From contig NC_058522.1 in the NCBI RefSeq assembly GCF_904849725.1, forward strand, positions 335,487,029-335,551,028: a DNA stretch of 64,000 bases, written 5' to 3'. Of the stretch, positions 34,751 through 46,188 are shown piece after piece. The translations under genes and the position numbers were made by a program. The stretch comes from Hordeum vulgare subsp. vulgare. Its lineage: Eukaryota > Streptophyta > Magnoliopsida > Poales > Poaceae. The notes beneath the pieces are model-generated. The model saw nothing but the letters and a program-made list of their open reading frames with translations. It did not search any database and was not told where the DNA came from. Each line of letters begins with the position of its first letter. Position 1 is the stretch's first letter.

Positions 34751-36013
34751 TAATCTCTGAGCTAGCATAGCAATTGGCATGTCTTTGTTCTTCGCTTGCA
34801 GCCTTGGGCTACTCGAATCAGATTGAACCCACTAGCACCTCTTGGGGTCTTCCTTCTGGTTGTCGACGGTCTTGTGGAGTGGAGTTGGGCATTGGGAGGA
34901 TGGCTTGTGGACGAGGCACAAATAGGGGGATGCCAATACCCTGGGTAGACCCGGCTTGGTCTTCTTCAGCACCAAAAATTTTCGTTGTTGTTGCAGCTTC
35001 AGGAGCAAAAGCAACAATTGTTATTGCAGGTTCAAGAGCAAAAGCCTCAGCTGGGACATGCAGGGGTGTACATGGACTTGGGGGCATCAAGCGAGAGCGC
35101 TGCTGCAGTCTAGTTGGGGAGGTCCGGCCTCAGGGTGCCTCCGGAGACACCGGGAACCCAAGCAAGCTGAAACACAACGCCTCCAGCCTGAGAGTATGGA
35201 GGAGGGTTGCAACACAATCACGTCACATGATGCAATACAAGTCTCTTCAGTGTGCCGAACCTCCACCTCGTAGGAGCACGAGCATCTCTCTGGACATGCA
35301 ACACGCTTCTTGGCTTTTCTTTCTAAGGCTGGGATGTCAGCCCCATCCGACAGGTGCTGAACCCTGGAGCTGTCAATCTTTCTGTAGTCTGCATGTCTCT
35401 TCGTGTGCCATGTCCGTCATGGCCACGGTAGTGGTTGTCCTCGCGACGACGGTCTTCACCTGAGCCACCACCCCGGTCATCATTACAACGAGGGGCTCTC
35501 GAGCAGCTCCACAACAACCCACGCCAGGAGGAAGAGTTGCAGTCATCACGCCTGCCGCGCCCCTCATGCTCATCATCTCTGTCATGGTCGTTGTTGTACC
35601 AATCACGGTCGCCATGGTCCTCCTAGCGGTCCCGAGAGTGGGCCTCACCATCCACCACTCCATAGCCACAGTCGAAGGGAGGTTGCAGGCGCTGAGGCCG
35701 AGGGACCCTGTCATGGGTGTCACGAGTGTAGTCTTCGAGCAAGTCAAGGTGGACTAGCACACGTCGTCGAATACCTTGGCACCCAATGGCAGGAGCAAGG
35801 GCGCTCCCACTGGCGGCTGGTTGGAGGTGAAAGTCACATGTTGCACCTTTGGAGACGAGGGACCTTGCCGTTGGCGTCACGAGTGTAGTCTTCGAGCAGG
35901 TCAAGTTGGACTAGCACACGTCACCGAAGACCTTAGCGCCCAATGGCATGAGCAAGGGTGTTACCCGTCGGTGGCTGGTTAGAGGTAAAAAATCACATGC
36001 TACACCTTTGGAG
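34751..36013 (-). pseudogene. Probable LINE ORF1 remnant with tandem duplication
   Basis: In the minus direction this lies upstream of the ORF2 remnant. One frame (about 35,320-35,720) is rich in Arg, Asp and Gly, with DRDDEHEGRGRRDD-like runs and a CGYGVVDGEAHSRDR segment, the type of sequence seen in Triticeae LINE ORF1 tails. Several stops and shifts break it. Positions 35,701-35,857 and 35,858-36,014 are two units of a 157-bp tandem duplication. The plus strand shows a histidine-rich open frame (35,403-35,888) that I consider a shadow. Confidence 0.5.
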
Positions 36014-36014
36014 A
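35701..36014. repeat. 157-bp tandem duplication (two units)
   Basis: Both units begin AGGGACC and carry GTCACGAGTGTAGTCTTCGA 20 bp in. Spacing between equivalent bases is 157 bp (for example GAGTGTAGTC at 35,724 and 35,881). Confidence 0.9.
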
Positions 36015-36464
36015 TCTATGCTTAGCAGTCCCCGGCAACGACACTAGAAGAATGTTATTGACGAGTCTCTGACTTGCTGCCTTCGCGACAACAGAGCCAG
36101 AACTGCTCCCAGTTGATCAACAATTAGCAATTGTCTTGCAATGGCCCACCAGCGCGTGGGTTCGCGACAGTTTTCGAGGGTAGAATATTCGACCCAAATT
36201 TGTTGGTACGCCAGTCAGGAGGTGAGAGAATACTCTCGAGTATTAGCAGCTGAATGTGTCAGATTCAACCACACCTGAAAGATTAGTATCTGCAAGCAAA
36301 GTATCAGCAGCAAAGTAGTATGATAACAACGGTGTGAGAAACGATCTGTTGACGGCAGACTATTCCTAACTGCCGTATCAATGGCGCCAGAAGTTGCCCG
36401 TTGACGGAAATTGTCTTTTCCCGTCAACGCCGAGCGAACCAGAATTGTAGCACGTAGTAGCACT

Positions 36465-36605
36465 GTAATGAGTAAAAGCAGTGGCAAGGAACAGCAGTAG
36501 TGACAGTGGTAGCAAGTAGCAACAATAGTAACAGCAGTAGCAAGTAACATCAGCAGCAACAATAGTAACAGCAGTAGCAGCAGAGCAAGACAAGTAACAA
36601 AGCAC
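36465..36605. repeat. Low-complexity AGCAGTAGCAA/TAACAGCAG array
   Basis: Imperfect trinucleotide-like array in the LTR. It is repeated at 49,789-49,935 in the other LTR copy, with different unit numbers. It gives leucine runs on the minus strand that are not a gene. Confidence 0.85.
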
Positions 36606-37420
36606 AACAAAATAAGTACCAACAGTAGTGGGACAAACTCGTAGGCAATGGGTCGGTGATTCGTTTGGATGATATTCATCACGCAACAGTTATAACACGG
36701 AGAGATATGTGGCTAGCTCCCGTTCGTCAATGTGATGTAGGCATGCATTCCGTGTGTAGTCATACGTACTTAGGGAAAAGAACTTGCATGACATCTATTG
36801 TCCATCCCTCCCGTGGCAGCGGGGTCCAGAAGGATACTACGGGATATTAAGGTTCTCCTTTTAATACAGAACCGGAACAACGCATTAGCACTTGGTAAAC
36901 ACATGAACTCCTCAAACTATGGTCATCACCGGGAGTGGTTCCGGTTATTGTCACTCCGGGGTTGTCGGGTCATAACACATAGTAGGTAACTACAACTTGC
37001 AAGATCGGATCTAAAACACACAAATATTGGTGACAACATAATAATTTCAGATCTGAAATCATGGCACTCGGTCCCTAGTGACAAGCATTAAGCATGGCAA
37101 AGTAGTAGCAACATCAATCTTAGAACATAGTGGATACTAGGGATCAATCCCCGTCAAAACTAACCCGATTACATGATAGATCTCATCCTACTCCTCACCG
37201 CCCAGCGAGCCTACGAATAGATTACTCACGAACGATGAAGAGCTTCATGGAATTGGGGAGGGAAGAAGGTTGATGATGACGATGGCGACGATTTCCCCTC
37301 TCCGGAGCCCAAAACGGACTCCAGATCTGTCCTCCAGATGAAGAACAGGATGTGGTGGCGCCTCCGTATCACAAACGCGATGAAATCTTCTCTTCTGATT
37401 TTTTTTCTCGGCGAAAGTGA

Positions 37421-37428
37421 ATTTATAG
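37421..37428 (-). promoter_or_regulatory. LTR TATA box (3' LTR copy)
   Basis: CTATAAAT on the minus strand. The same box is at 50,733-50,740 in the 5' LTR, where it would drive the element. Confidence 0.5.
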
Positions 37429-37752
37429 AGCTGGAGTTGGGGGCGGCAGAGCCACGTGGGCCCCACAAGCTTGGTTGCCGCGGCCAGGGGGTGGCCGCGG
37501 CAACAAGGCTTGTCGCCCACTGGCCCATCCCCTCCGGTGGATCTTTGCGCATGTATTTTTCATATTTTCTAGAAAATTTCTCCGTAAATTTTCAGGACGT
37601 TCCGAGAACTTTCATTTCTGCACAAAAACAACACCATGGCAATTCTGCTGAAAACAGCGTCAGTCCGGGTTAGTTCCATTCAAATCATGCAAATTAGAGT
37701 CCAAAACAAGGGCAAAAGAGATTGGAAAAGTAGATACGATGGAGACGTATCA

Positions 37753-37767
37753 AACTACCCCAAGCTT
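37753..37767 (-). other. Polypurine tract
   Basis: On the minus strand TTAAGCTTGGGGTAGTT abuts the LTR start TGATACGTCTCC. Confidence 0.75.
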
Positions 37768-39699
37768 AAAACCTTGCTTGTCCTCAAGCAACTCAGTTGA
37801 CAAACTGAAAGAGAAAGAAATACTTTGACAAACTCTGTTTGATCTTATTGTTGCAACTATGTCTAACTCATAACCAGAATTTCAGCAAGATCACAAGTAA
37901 ACCACATAAGAAAGTGACACAAAGGTCTCACGGTAAACTAATATCAATGGCATAATCAGCTAGCGAGCAAATAATAACGAGTTTTAGATACCAACAATTC
38001 AATCAAAACAGGCATGAAGCAATATGAATAGGTGGTATCTCTCTAGCTCTTTCTGAGACCGCAAAACATAAATGCAGAGCACTTCCAAAGATCAAGGGCT
38101 GACTAAACATTGTAATTCATAGCAACGAAGATCCAGTCATAGTCATACTCAATATCAATCAAAAGCAAAGCATAAAAATGACAGAGGTGCTCTCTAATTG
38201 GTGCTTATATAAGAACAGGATGACTCAACAGGAAAATAAATAGACAAGCCCTTCGCAGAGGGAAGCATTGATTTGCAGAGGTGCGAGAGCTCAAGCTTTG
38301 AAAACAGAGATAATAATTTTGGGTGGCATGCTTTCATTGTCAACGCAATGACCAAGAGTTCTCAATATCTTCCACGCTACTCATGCTATAGGCGGTTCCC
38401 AAACAGAAAAGTAAAGTTTTAACTCCCACACCACCAATCAATCACACTCCACAGCTAGCCAAATCCTCGGGTACCGTCCATACTAACATCAATCTAGGGG
38501 GAGTCTTGTTTTACAGTTATGTTTTCGATTTAAGCGTGGAACTAGGCATTCCAATTCTCGGCCCCTTTCTCGTGAATGACAGTGAATAAACACATGTCAA
38601 GGATAACACGCCTAACATGGAAGATACCAATAGCCCCATGTCACCACATGAGCTGTTCGGGCATGCAAAACAGATTATTTCTTGAAGGTTTAGAGAATGG
38701 CACATGCAAATTTACTTGGAACAACAGGTAAATACCGCACATAGGTAGGTATGGTGGACTCTCATGGAAAAACTTTTGGGTTTACGGAAGTGGATGCACA
38801 AGCAGTATTCCGCTTAGTACAAGTGAAGGCTAGCAAAAGACTGGGAAGCGACCAACTAGAGAGCGACAACAGTCATCAAGATGCAATGAGTTTGACTAAG
38901 ATGGAATGCAAGCATGAACATGATATAAATCACCATGAACATGAACATCATAGAGGCTATGTTGATTTTGTTTCAACTACATGCATGAACATGCACCAAG
39001 TCAAGCCACTTGAATCATTCAAAGGAGAACACCATCCTATCATACTACATCATAGTCATCTCAGAATCTATGCTGGCATTCAAGACAAACCATTATAAGC
39101 TCCTAGCTAAATAAGCATGGCATCACAAACTATGATCTCTAAGTTGTCATTGCAAACATGGTTCTTTCACAACAAAGCTGAATCTGGGACGACACGCTAG
39201 TCATATTTACAAAAACAAAATAGATAGAGTTCATACCAGCTTTTCAAGTCTCAGTCACTTCATCATATATCATCATTATTGCCTTTCACTTGCACAATCG
39301 AATGATGTGGGCAATAATAAGCGTGCTCGTGCAATGGACTAAGCTAAATCTGCAGGCAAACACAAAGGAGAAGACAAAGTAATATGGCTCTTTGAAAGCT
39401 AAACAGGTATGCATGCAAGAGCCACTAAACATTGTAACCAATATCTTCTACCTTGACCCAAAGAAAAAGAAAACTATTTACACGGGAAAGCTCCCAACAA
39501 GCAAAAAGAAGAAAGGAAAATATTTTTTGGTTTTCTCAAAAGGACACAAAACAAGAAAACAAGAAAACGAAAATAAACTAGCATGGATAATACAGTGGCA
39601 AAGTGTAAGCACTGACGAACAAAGTGAAAGCATAAGCATGAATGTAAGATCGGTGAGAACACGTACTCCCCCAAGCTTAGGCTTTTGGCCTAGTTTGGT
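37768..39699 (-). other. Non-coding 3' internal region
   Basis: Nothing coding is supported. It holds a second purine motif (CCCCCAAGCTTAGG at about 39,669) and the hairpin-like GGGAAAGCTCCCAACAAGC at 39,484-39,502. The 115-residue histidine-rich frame on the plus strand (38,751-39,098) is antisense to the element and without support. Confidence 0.55.
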
Positions 39700-40767
39700 C
39701 TACTCCCCAGGCGGGAAATAACCAGCTCCAGGATACTCTGGAGCAGACTGTGGATGCCACTGCTGTGTGAGATCCTCTGGCTCCCACTGATAAACTGGCG
39801 TCTCGTACTCGACTGGCGGCTCGGGCACGGGCACCTGTGGTTGGGCTAAGCCCCAATATGCGGAGATGTCTGAAGGCATAATAGTGTACCTCCCAGCATG
39901 AAGATCGAACAAAGAAGGAGCAGGCAAAGTAATAGTCTCTCGAGTACCCTGACTAAATACCAGGTTATAAATCATCCGTCTACTAGCATCTCTATCCAGA
40001 AAATCATGGCGAACCATGCTGTCATAATCCAGATATTTCTCAGGAAGAAGCATCTCTTCGTCCTCGCGAAGTCTAATGGGTATCTCAAAGTGTCTAGCGA
40101 GACGAGTAGCATAGATACCTCCATAGACGACACCTTTGGAACGGTTTGTGTTCAACCGCTGAGCTACTATAGCACCTAGGTTATAAGTCTTAGTTCTATA
40201 AAGGCCTTCGCGCAAAACCGCAAGGTCTGGAGAGCTAAGTGATCCAGCCTCCCCACGGCCAATCAAACATTTTCCCACAAATAATGAGAAGTAACGAAGC
40301 ACAGGAAAATGTATGCTAGAAATTCTAGCGCGAGACACTCCTCTCTCCTCTCCAACAGCAATAGTACCTATGAAATCCTCCAAGTCCCGTGGACGAGGAT
40401 CATGAATATCCCCAACATAAGGTAATTTGCATGTGTTGCAAAAGTTCTATAGTGTCATGCACTGGGGGATATCGTACAACATGAACTCAACCATGGGAGG
40501 ATTCTTCCTCGGATAAAAGTTGAAGCTTTGAACGAAAATATTGGTGAGGAGGAGGTATTGTGAGCACTTATCTTGAACGAATGCGGTAAGACCTGCGTTT
40601 TCCACCAAGGGATAAAAGTCTTCATAAAGCCCGACGGCGCGTAAAAATTCATCACTTGGCCATTCGCAAGCTCGAACTTCCGTGACTCGAGGAACCACGT
40701 ACTTGGGGAGGTTCTTCTCATCCTCCTTGGGGTTACGACTTGAAGATCCTCTCAAGAACCTCCTCAT
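39700..40767 (-). pseudogene. Extra ORF (ORF-2) of the Athila-lineage element, one in-frame stop
   Basis: Two minus-strand frames, 40,447-40,767 (106 residues) and 39,700-40,383 (227 residues), lie in the same phase. A single TAG at 40,447-40,449 separates them, so the gene had about 355 codons. Recognisable segments are LPKYVVPRVTEVRACEWP near residue 20, LRAVGLYEDFYPLVENAG near 45, IFVQSFNFYPRKNPPMVEFMLYD near 75 and HFPVLRYFSLFVGKCLIGR in the second part, with a Pro/Gln-rich tail. It resembles the accessory 'Athila ORF' or putative plant transposon proteins; that assignment is from memory and uncertain. It occupies the env position, 3' of gag-protease. A U3-like stretch and a plausible intron precede its ATG. 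Confidence 0.6.
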
Positions 40768-40785
40768 CTTTTTGCTTTTCTAGCT

Positions 40786-41018
40786 CTGAAAAATTCTGAA
40801 ATTTTTAGAGACTTCGAAAGAAAAGTGAGTAAAGATTAACCCAACTCGTAGCAACTACTCCTACTAGTGCTTATAGACCGTATCACACGCTAAAACTACT
40901 TGGGACCAGCTAAAATCAACATTTCAAGCTCAAGAACAAGGTCACCAAGGTAGCAAGAATACGCGAAGGATAAAGCACTAGAGCAAAAACTAATTGGACC
41001 AATGGAGGAGCCACTTAC
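40786..41018 (-). other. Putative 5'-leader intron of ORF-2
   Basis: The minus strand has a strong donor CTTG|GTAAGTGG at 41,018 and T-rich sequence. Acceptors TTTCAG lie at 40,796 and 40,786, about 20-30 bp before the ORF-2 ATG. Intron length would be about 223-233 nt, typical for grasses. This is inferred from sequence only. Confidence 0.45.
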
Positions 41019-41159
41019 CAAGGAGAAATTTCCCCAAAACGGTTCGGAGAATGATGCTTTGAGCAAGGAGATAGAAAATCACAGCCAAATGAGCAAGAAC
41101 ACGGGTTTGAGCTGCGAAACAATTTTTTCTGGGGGAAGAAGAAGAAGACGGGAGCTGGA

Positions 41160-41395
41160 ATGAGTGGAGGGGGCCCCTGTGGGCCCCACAAGCTTGCTTG
41201 CCGCGGCCAGGGATGGTGGCCGTGGTGACATGGCTTGTGGCCCACTCGGGTGTCCCCCAGGCCAGCTCTCTGTCCCAGTACTTTTCAAATATTCCAGAAA
41301 AAATCATACTAGATTTTCAGGACCATCGGAGAACTTTTATTTTTGAGGTATTTTTCTCCGGGACGCTAAAACAGAAAACAGGAAAAACTAAACTA
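41160..41395 (-). promoter_or_regulatory. Internal U3-like segment upstream of ORF-2
   Basis: The stretch resembles the U3 of the element's own LTR at about 37,435-37,640. Shared blocks in order are GTGGGCCCCACAAGCTTG, TTGCCGCGGCCAGGG, GGCTTGTGGCCCACT, TTTTCA-ATTT/ATTCCAGAAAA, ATTTTCAGGAC and GAGAACTTT-ATTT. The TATA-containing part just after the GC-rich block is replaced by CT-rich sequence. It could act as an internal promoter for ORF-2. Confidence 0.5.
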
Positions 41396-41570
41396 AACCT
41401 GTCATTTTTCTTCTAAGCAAAAGAAAATGAAAGCTTAAAACAGAGGTATGTGACTCTTTGATTCATCCATTTCATGGTCATCGAAAGAAATCCGTCAATG
41501 GGGTTGATCAAATCCTTATGACCAAACTTTCTCGAATCGCAAGAGAGAACGGAGAGTTTTCGAATAGCCA

Positions 41571-44396
41571 CTAAGTCACCTCAATGGGGATATGAATCTC
41601 CCCAACAAGAAAATCATACTTCATCTTGACACGAGGAATAGGGCATTCAAAGCTCCCAATAAGAATCGATGAAGTTTTTTCGATAACATTGATGCAATCT
41701 ACTTGATATCGTTTCTTCGGAAAGTGCACGGTATGCTCATTACCGTTGACATGGAAAGTGACATTGCCTTTGTTGCAATCTATAACAGCCCCTGCAGTGT
41801 TTAAAAAGGGTCTTCCGAGGATGACAGCCATGGCATCGTCCTCGGGAATATCCAAGATAACAAAGTCTGTTAAGATAGTGGTGTTAGCAACCACAACACG
41901 CACATCCTCGCAAATGCCGACATGGAAAGCAGTTGATTTGTCGGCCATTTGCAGAGAGATTTCAGTGGGTGTCAACTTATCCAGTTCAAGTCTACGATAA
42001 AGAGAGAGAGGCATAACACTAACACCGGCTCCAAGGTCACACAAGGCAGTTCTTACGTAGTTTCCTTTAATGGAGCAAGGTATAGTGGGCACTCCGGGAT
42101 CACCAAGTTTCTTAGGAGTTCCACCTTTGAAAGTGTAATTGGCAAGCAAGATGGAGATCTCAAGATCTAGTATCTTCCGTTTATTGGTCACGATATCTTT
42201 CATGTACTTGGCATATGGAGACATTTTGAGCATATCAACTAACCGCATCTGCAGAAAGACGGGTCTTATCATTTCAATAAAGCGCTCAAAATCCTCATCA
42301 TCCTTTTTCTTGGATGGCTTAGGAGGAAAGGGCATAGGTCTCTGAACCCATGGCTCCCTTTCTTTACCATGCTTCCTAGCAGTGAAGTCATTCTTATCGT
42401 ATCTCTTAGGTTGTGGGTTATCAGGATTAACCGTAGGTTCAATCTCCACATCCTTATCATTGCTAGGTTGAGGATCATTATGAACATCGCTGTCCATATT
42501 GTCACCAGGTTCATGTTCATCACCGGATTGTGTTTCTGCATCAGACGCAGAAATATCATTTGATTCTTCAGGTGTGACAATATTAGGTGAATTGACATTT
42601 AGGTTTCTATCATCCTTCTTCTTCTCCTTAGGATGACTGGGTGCATCTGCATTAATTCCTTGAGAATCTTGATCGATTCTCTTAGGATGACCTTCAGGAT
42701 ACAAAGGTTCCTGAGTCATTTTGCCTCCTCTAGTAATGACTCTGACAGAGTTGTCATTTAATTCTTTGAGCAGGTCATTCTGAGCTTTAAGTACTTGTTC
42801 TACCTGAGTAGTAATCATAGAGGTATGTTTACTCAGAAGCTTCAGATCATTGACATTTCTGTCTACACAAGCACTTAAATGACTAAGCATACGAGTACTT
42901 TGTTCCAAATCTGTGCTAACATAATCATTGAAACTCTGTTGTTTGGCAACAAAGTTGTCAAATTCATCAAAGCATAGGCTAGCGGGTTTATCGAAAGGAA
43001 TATCACTCTCATCAAACCTACGCAGAGAATTTACTTCTACTACCTGTATCGGGTTATCGAGACCATGGATCTCTTCGATAGGTGGTAGATTTTTGACATC
43101 TTTCGATCTAATGCCTTTCTCTTGCATAGATTTCTTGGCTTCTTGCATATCTTTGGGACTGAGGAATACAATACCTCTTTTCTTTGGAGTTTGCTTAGGA
43201 GGTGGTTCGGGAATAGTCCAAGCATTATCGTTGATGAAGATGTTATTCAGTAGAGTCTCAGCTTGTTCTACAGTTCGTTCCCTAAAAACACAACCGACAC
43301 AACTATCTAGGTGGTCTCTAGAAGCATCGGTAAGTCCGTTATAAAAGATATCAAGTATCTCGTTCTTCTTAAGAGGGTGATCAGGCAAAGCATTCTGTAG
43401 CTGGACGAGCCTCCCCAAGCTTGTGGGAGACTCTCTTCTTTGAGTTGAGCAAAGTTGTATATTTCCTGCAAGGCAGCTTGCTTCTTATGGGCAGGGAAAT
43501 ATTTCTCACAGAAGTAATAGACCATATCCTGGGGACTATTCACACATCCAGGAGCAAGAGAAGCGAACCAGGCTTTAGCGTCATCGTTTAGAGAGAAAGG
43601 AAACAGCTTAAGGATATAGTAGTGGCGGATCTTCTCCTCACTCGTGAAAAAGGGTGGCTAAATCGTGTAGTTTGGTAAGATGGGCTACGACCGTATCAGA
43701 CTCATAACCGTGGAAAGGATCAGATTCGACTAGAGAGATTATCTCAGGATCGACAGAGAATTCATAATCCTAATCGGTGATAAAGATAGGTGAAGTGGCA
43801 AACTTCGGGTCGTATTTCATCCTAGCCTTCAGAGATTTTTCCTTCCACTTGAGAAGTAATTTCTCAGCGTCATAGGCATCCTTACACGCAAGAAAATCCT
43901 CAGCTATCTCTCCCTCCATAACATAACCCTCGGGTATATCAGGCAATTCATATCTAGGAGAGCTAGACCTAGCAGGAGCAAAAGCAGGCTCTATCTCAAT
44001 AGTATCGACAGTTTCAGAAGCATCACGAGCATTGGCAGTAACTCTAGCAATATGAGCATCAAGGAACACCCCTAGTGGCACATCAGGCAAAGTAGTATCT
44101 CTAGCAGTATCAAGCATAGCATCATCAGGCAAAATAGCATCACTAGCTTCATCAGGCATAGCAATATCAGGCATAGCATCTCTAGCAGTATCAGGCATAG
44201 CATCTCTAGTAGTATCAGGCATAGCATCATAAGCATCATCAAGCACGTGCGACATATCAAGATTTCTAGCAGGAGGTGATGTCGCAAACTTACTCATAAC
44301 TGAAGGTGAATCAAGTGCAGAGCTAGATGGCAATTCCTTACCTCCCCTCGTAGTTGAGGGCAAGACTTTGGTTTTTGGATCTTTCAGATTCTTCAT
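41571..44396 (-). pseudogene. Gag-protease of an Athila-lineage element, broken
   Basis: The minus-strand reading starts at 44,396 with an acidic N-terminus containing repeated DAMPDTTRDAMPDTA-type units (about residues 50-100). A stop comes after 208 residues (43,770). The capsid part (VESDPFHGYESDTVVAHL, KLFPFSLNDDAKAWF, YFCEKYFPAHKKQAALQEI) is then shifted near 43,645-43,652 and again near 43,410. From 43,418 to 41,571 a 615-residue frame stays open. It holds the end of the capsid region, a charged linker, and an aspartic protease with ALCDLGAGVSVMP (catalytic Asp near residue 461) and ILGRPFLNTAG (near 535). DLGA replaces the usual D[ST]GA, as often seen in this lineage. It would process Gag in the particle. 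Two shifts and one stop disable it. No pol follows. Confidence 0.85.
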
Positions 44397-44447
44397 AATG
44401 ATCAGCAGATATAAATCCCAAGTGACTCAGAGAATATAGCAATACCC

Positions 44448-44465
44448 TCCCCAGAAACGACGCCA
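44448..44465 (-). other. Degenerate tRNA-Asp primer binding site
   Basis: On the minus strand TGGCGTCGTTTCTGGGGA matches the tRNA-Asp complement with four mismatches. It lies 9 bp from the LTR end at 44,475. Confidence 0.65.
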
Positions 44466-44474
44466 GAAAAATGC

Positions 44475-44933
44475 TGCTTAGCATTCCCCGGCAACGACAC
44501 TAGAAGAATTTTGTTGACGAGTCTCTGACTTGCTGCCTTCGCGACAACAGAGCCAGAACTGCTCCCAGTTGCTCAACAATTAGCAATTGTCTTGCAATGG
44601 CCCACCAGCGCGTGGGTTCGCGACGGTTTTCGAGGGTAGAGTATTCGACCCAAATTTGTTGGTACGCCAGTCAGGAGGTGAGAGAATACTCTCGAGTATT
44701 AGCAGCTGAATGTGTCAGATTCAACCACACCTGAAAGATTAGTATCTGCAAGCAAAGTATCAGCAGCAAAGTAGTATGATAACAACGGTGTCAGAAATGA
44801 TATGTTGACGGCAGACTATTCCTAACTGTCGTATCAATGGCGCCAGAAGTTGCCCGTTGACGGAAATTGTCTTTTCCCGTCAACGCCGAGCGAACCAGAA
44901 TTGTAGCAGGTAGTAGCAGTGTAACGAGTAACA
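44475..44933 (-). repeat. 5' LTR of the 36-51 kb element, first part
   Basis: Plus-strand start TGCTTAGCATTCCCC. It is interrupted at TAACA (44,929-44,933) and continues at 49,794. Confidence 0.9.
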
Positions 44934-45497
44934 TGTGACAGCCCGATGCCGACGTTCCAGAAGCTTCCCCTTTTCTTTCCGTTTTCGTCGTGTGGGTATT
45001 TTCAGTTGCCGCATCATCATTGCATCATGCGCATCATCTGCATTACGTCGGCGTCTCTGTTGCCGCCCGTTTTCAAAACTTGCATCCGTTGTTAGTTGTC
45101 GGTTCGCGTCGTCGTCCGTTCTGAGCCCGACCGCACTCGCACGCGCCCGTGGCACCGTCGAAACCCTGTTTTTAAAGTGCGTTTAAAAACTTTCTCTGAT
45201 CGAGGTAAAACTTGGCACGCGGTCGCGATTAGATATAGCTGGGCCGCTTGTCGAATTTCGTCGCGATCGGAGACCGTCTGGTACCCGAACGGTCGCCCCT
45301 AGCGGCACCGTCTTCGGTTATTCATCGGACGTTTGTCGGTGTTTTTGAATCTGTTGCTGTGCCGCCCGTTCTCCCTCTCGTCTCTGGATATTCCCTCTAC
45401 ACGGCCGCGTACCCTTACCCACGTTCGAAATCATCCGAATCCGACCCCGCGGTTGGATCCGGAGCGCGATTCCGGTTAACCGAGCTCCCATTTTCTC

Positions 45498-45505
45498 TAT
45501 AAATA
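45498..45505 (+). promoter_or_regulatory. Sukkula LTR TATA box
   Basis: CTCTATAAATACCCCC follows a GC-rich region and precedes a CT-rich start-site zone, as in a strong plant core promoter. Confidence 0.6.
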
Positions 45506-45558
45506 CCCCCTCCTCCTTAATTTTTGGACAGCCTCCTCTCTCCTCCTCGAAATCCGCG

Positions 45559-45576
45559 CCCTAACCCTAACCCTAG
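45559..45576 (+). promoter_or_regulatory. Telomere-like CCCTAACCCTAACCCTA (telo box) in the leader
   Basis: Nearly three CCCTAA units lie about 55-70 bp after the TATA box. Telo boxes are common near start sites of plant translation and ribosomal genes. This is not a telomere. Confidence 0.6.
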
Positions 45577-46180
45577 CCGCAGCACTCTCTGTCCCGCAGC
45601 CGCCGCCGGCCCGCCAGGCCCAGATCGGGCCCGGCGAGGCCCATCCGCCGCCGCCAGCCACCGTGCGCGCCTCCGCGCCCTATCCCGTCGCCGGTCGGAG
45701 CCCCATCGCCCTCGGGCCCGCGCCCTCCCCGCCGGCCGCGCCAGGACACTGCTGTCCCCGAGCCGCGCCGCCTGGATCTCGCCTCCCATCGCCGCCTGTG
45801 TGTGCAACCAGTGGCCGCGGCCCCGCCGGCCGATCTCCCTGTCCGGCGACCTCCTCGCGCCGGCACCACCGGGAATGGAGCCCCGGTGGCCGGATCCGTC
45901 CCGTGCCGCCAATCCCCACCGGCTTCCCCTCGCTGCCGAGGCCGGAGCTCCTCCGGCGGCTCCCTCCTGCGCCGCCATGGCCCGAGCACGGGAGAGACGA
46001 GGAGCACGACACCCTCGTCTGTCGGCCTCCCCGCAGGCCAGCTCGCCCCTATGGGCCGGCCTCCTCCCGCGGCCCCGATGGCCAGGAGCCGGCCCAGCTT
46101 CTCCCGGCCCAGGCCACTGCCTCGCCTCGCCCCAAGCCGGCCTGGCCAGCCTCTCCACTGACCTGGGCCTTGGCCCGCGA

Positions 46181-46188
46181 AGGTGAGT
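46181..46188 (+). other. Putative 5' splice site in the Sukkula leader
   Basis: AG|GTGAGTT ends the GC-rich zone and is followed by 1.7 kb of T-rich, intron-like sequence. TTTTCAG at 47,935-47,941 could be the acceptor. This is inferred from sequence only. Confidence 0.35.

Larger units (their letters stand above)
36019..37752 (-). repeat. 3' LTR of the 36-51 kb element
   Basis: Plus-strand ends are TGCTTAGCAG and GAGACGTATCA. Near 36,028-36,050 a primer-site-like CCCCGGCAACGACAC lies just inside the LTR, and a second, GGCGCCAGAA, lies near 36,383. A CAG/TAA-rich array occupies about 36,465-36,600. The TATA box is at 37,421-37,428. Confidence 0.9.

Noticed and set aside
35403..35888. 161-codon histidine-rich frame, possibly a metal-binding protein
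   Set aside because: It is opposite the Arg/Asp-rich LINE ORF1-like frame and crosses the 157-bp tandem duplication. A shadow is the simpler explanation.
36215..36686. Leucine-run frame resembling a membrane protein
   Set aside because: It is created by the AGCAGTAGCAA low-complexity array in the LTR. The same array gives similar frames at 49,429-49,998.
38751..39098. 115-codon histidine-rich open frame on the plus strand
   Set aside because: It is antisense to the 36-51 kb element, lies in its non-coding tail, has no recognisable domain and no counterpart that I could see.
45559..45576. CCCTAA repeats, considered as interstitial telomere
   Set aside because: Fewer than three units, placed just after a TATA box. 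A promoter telo box is more likely.
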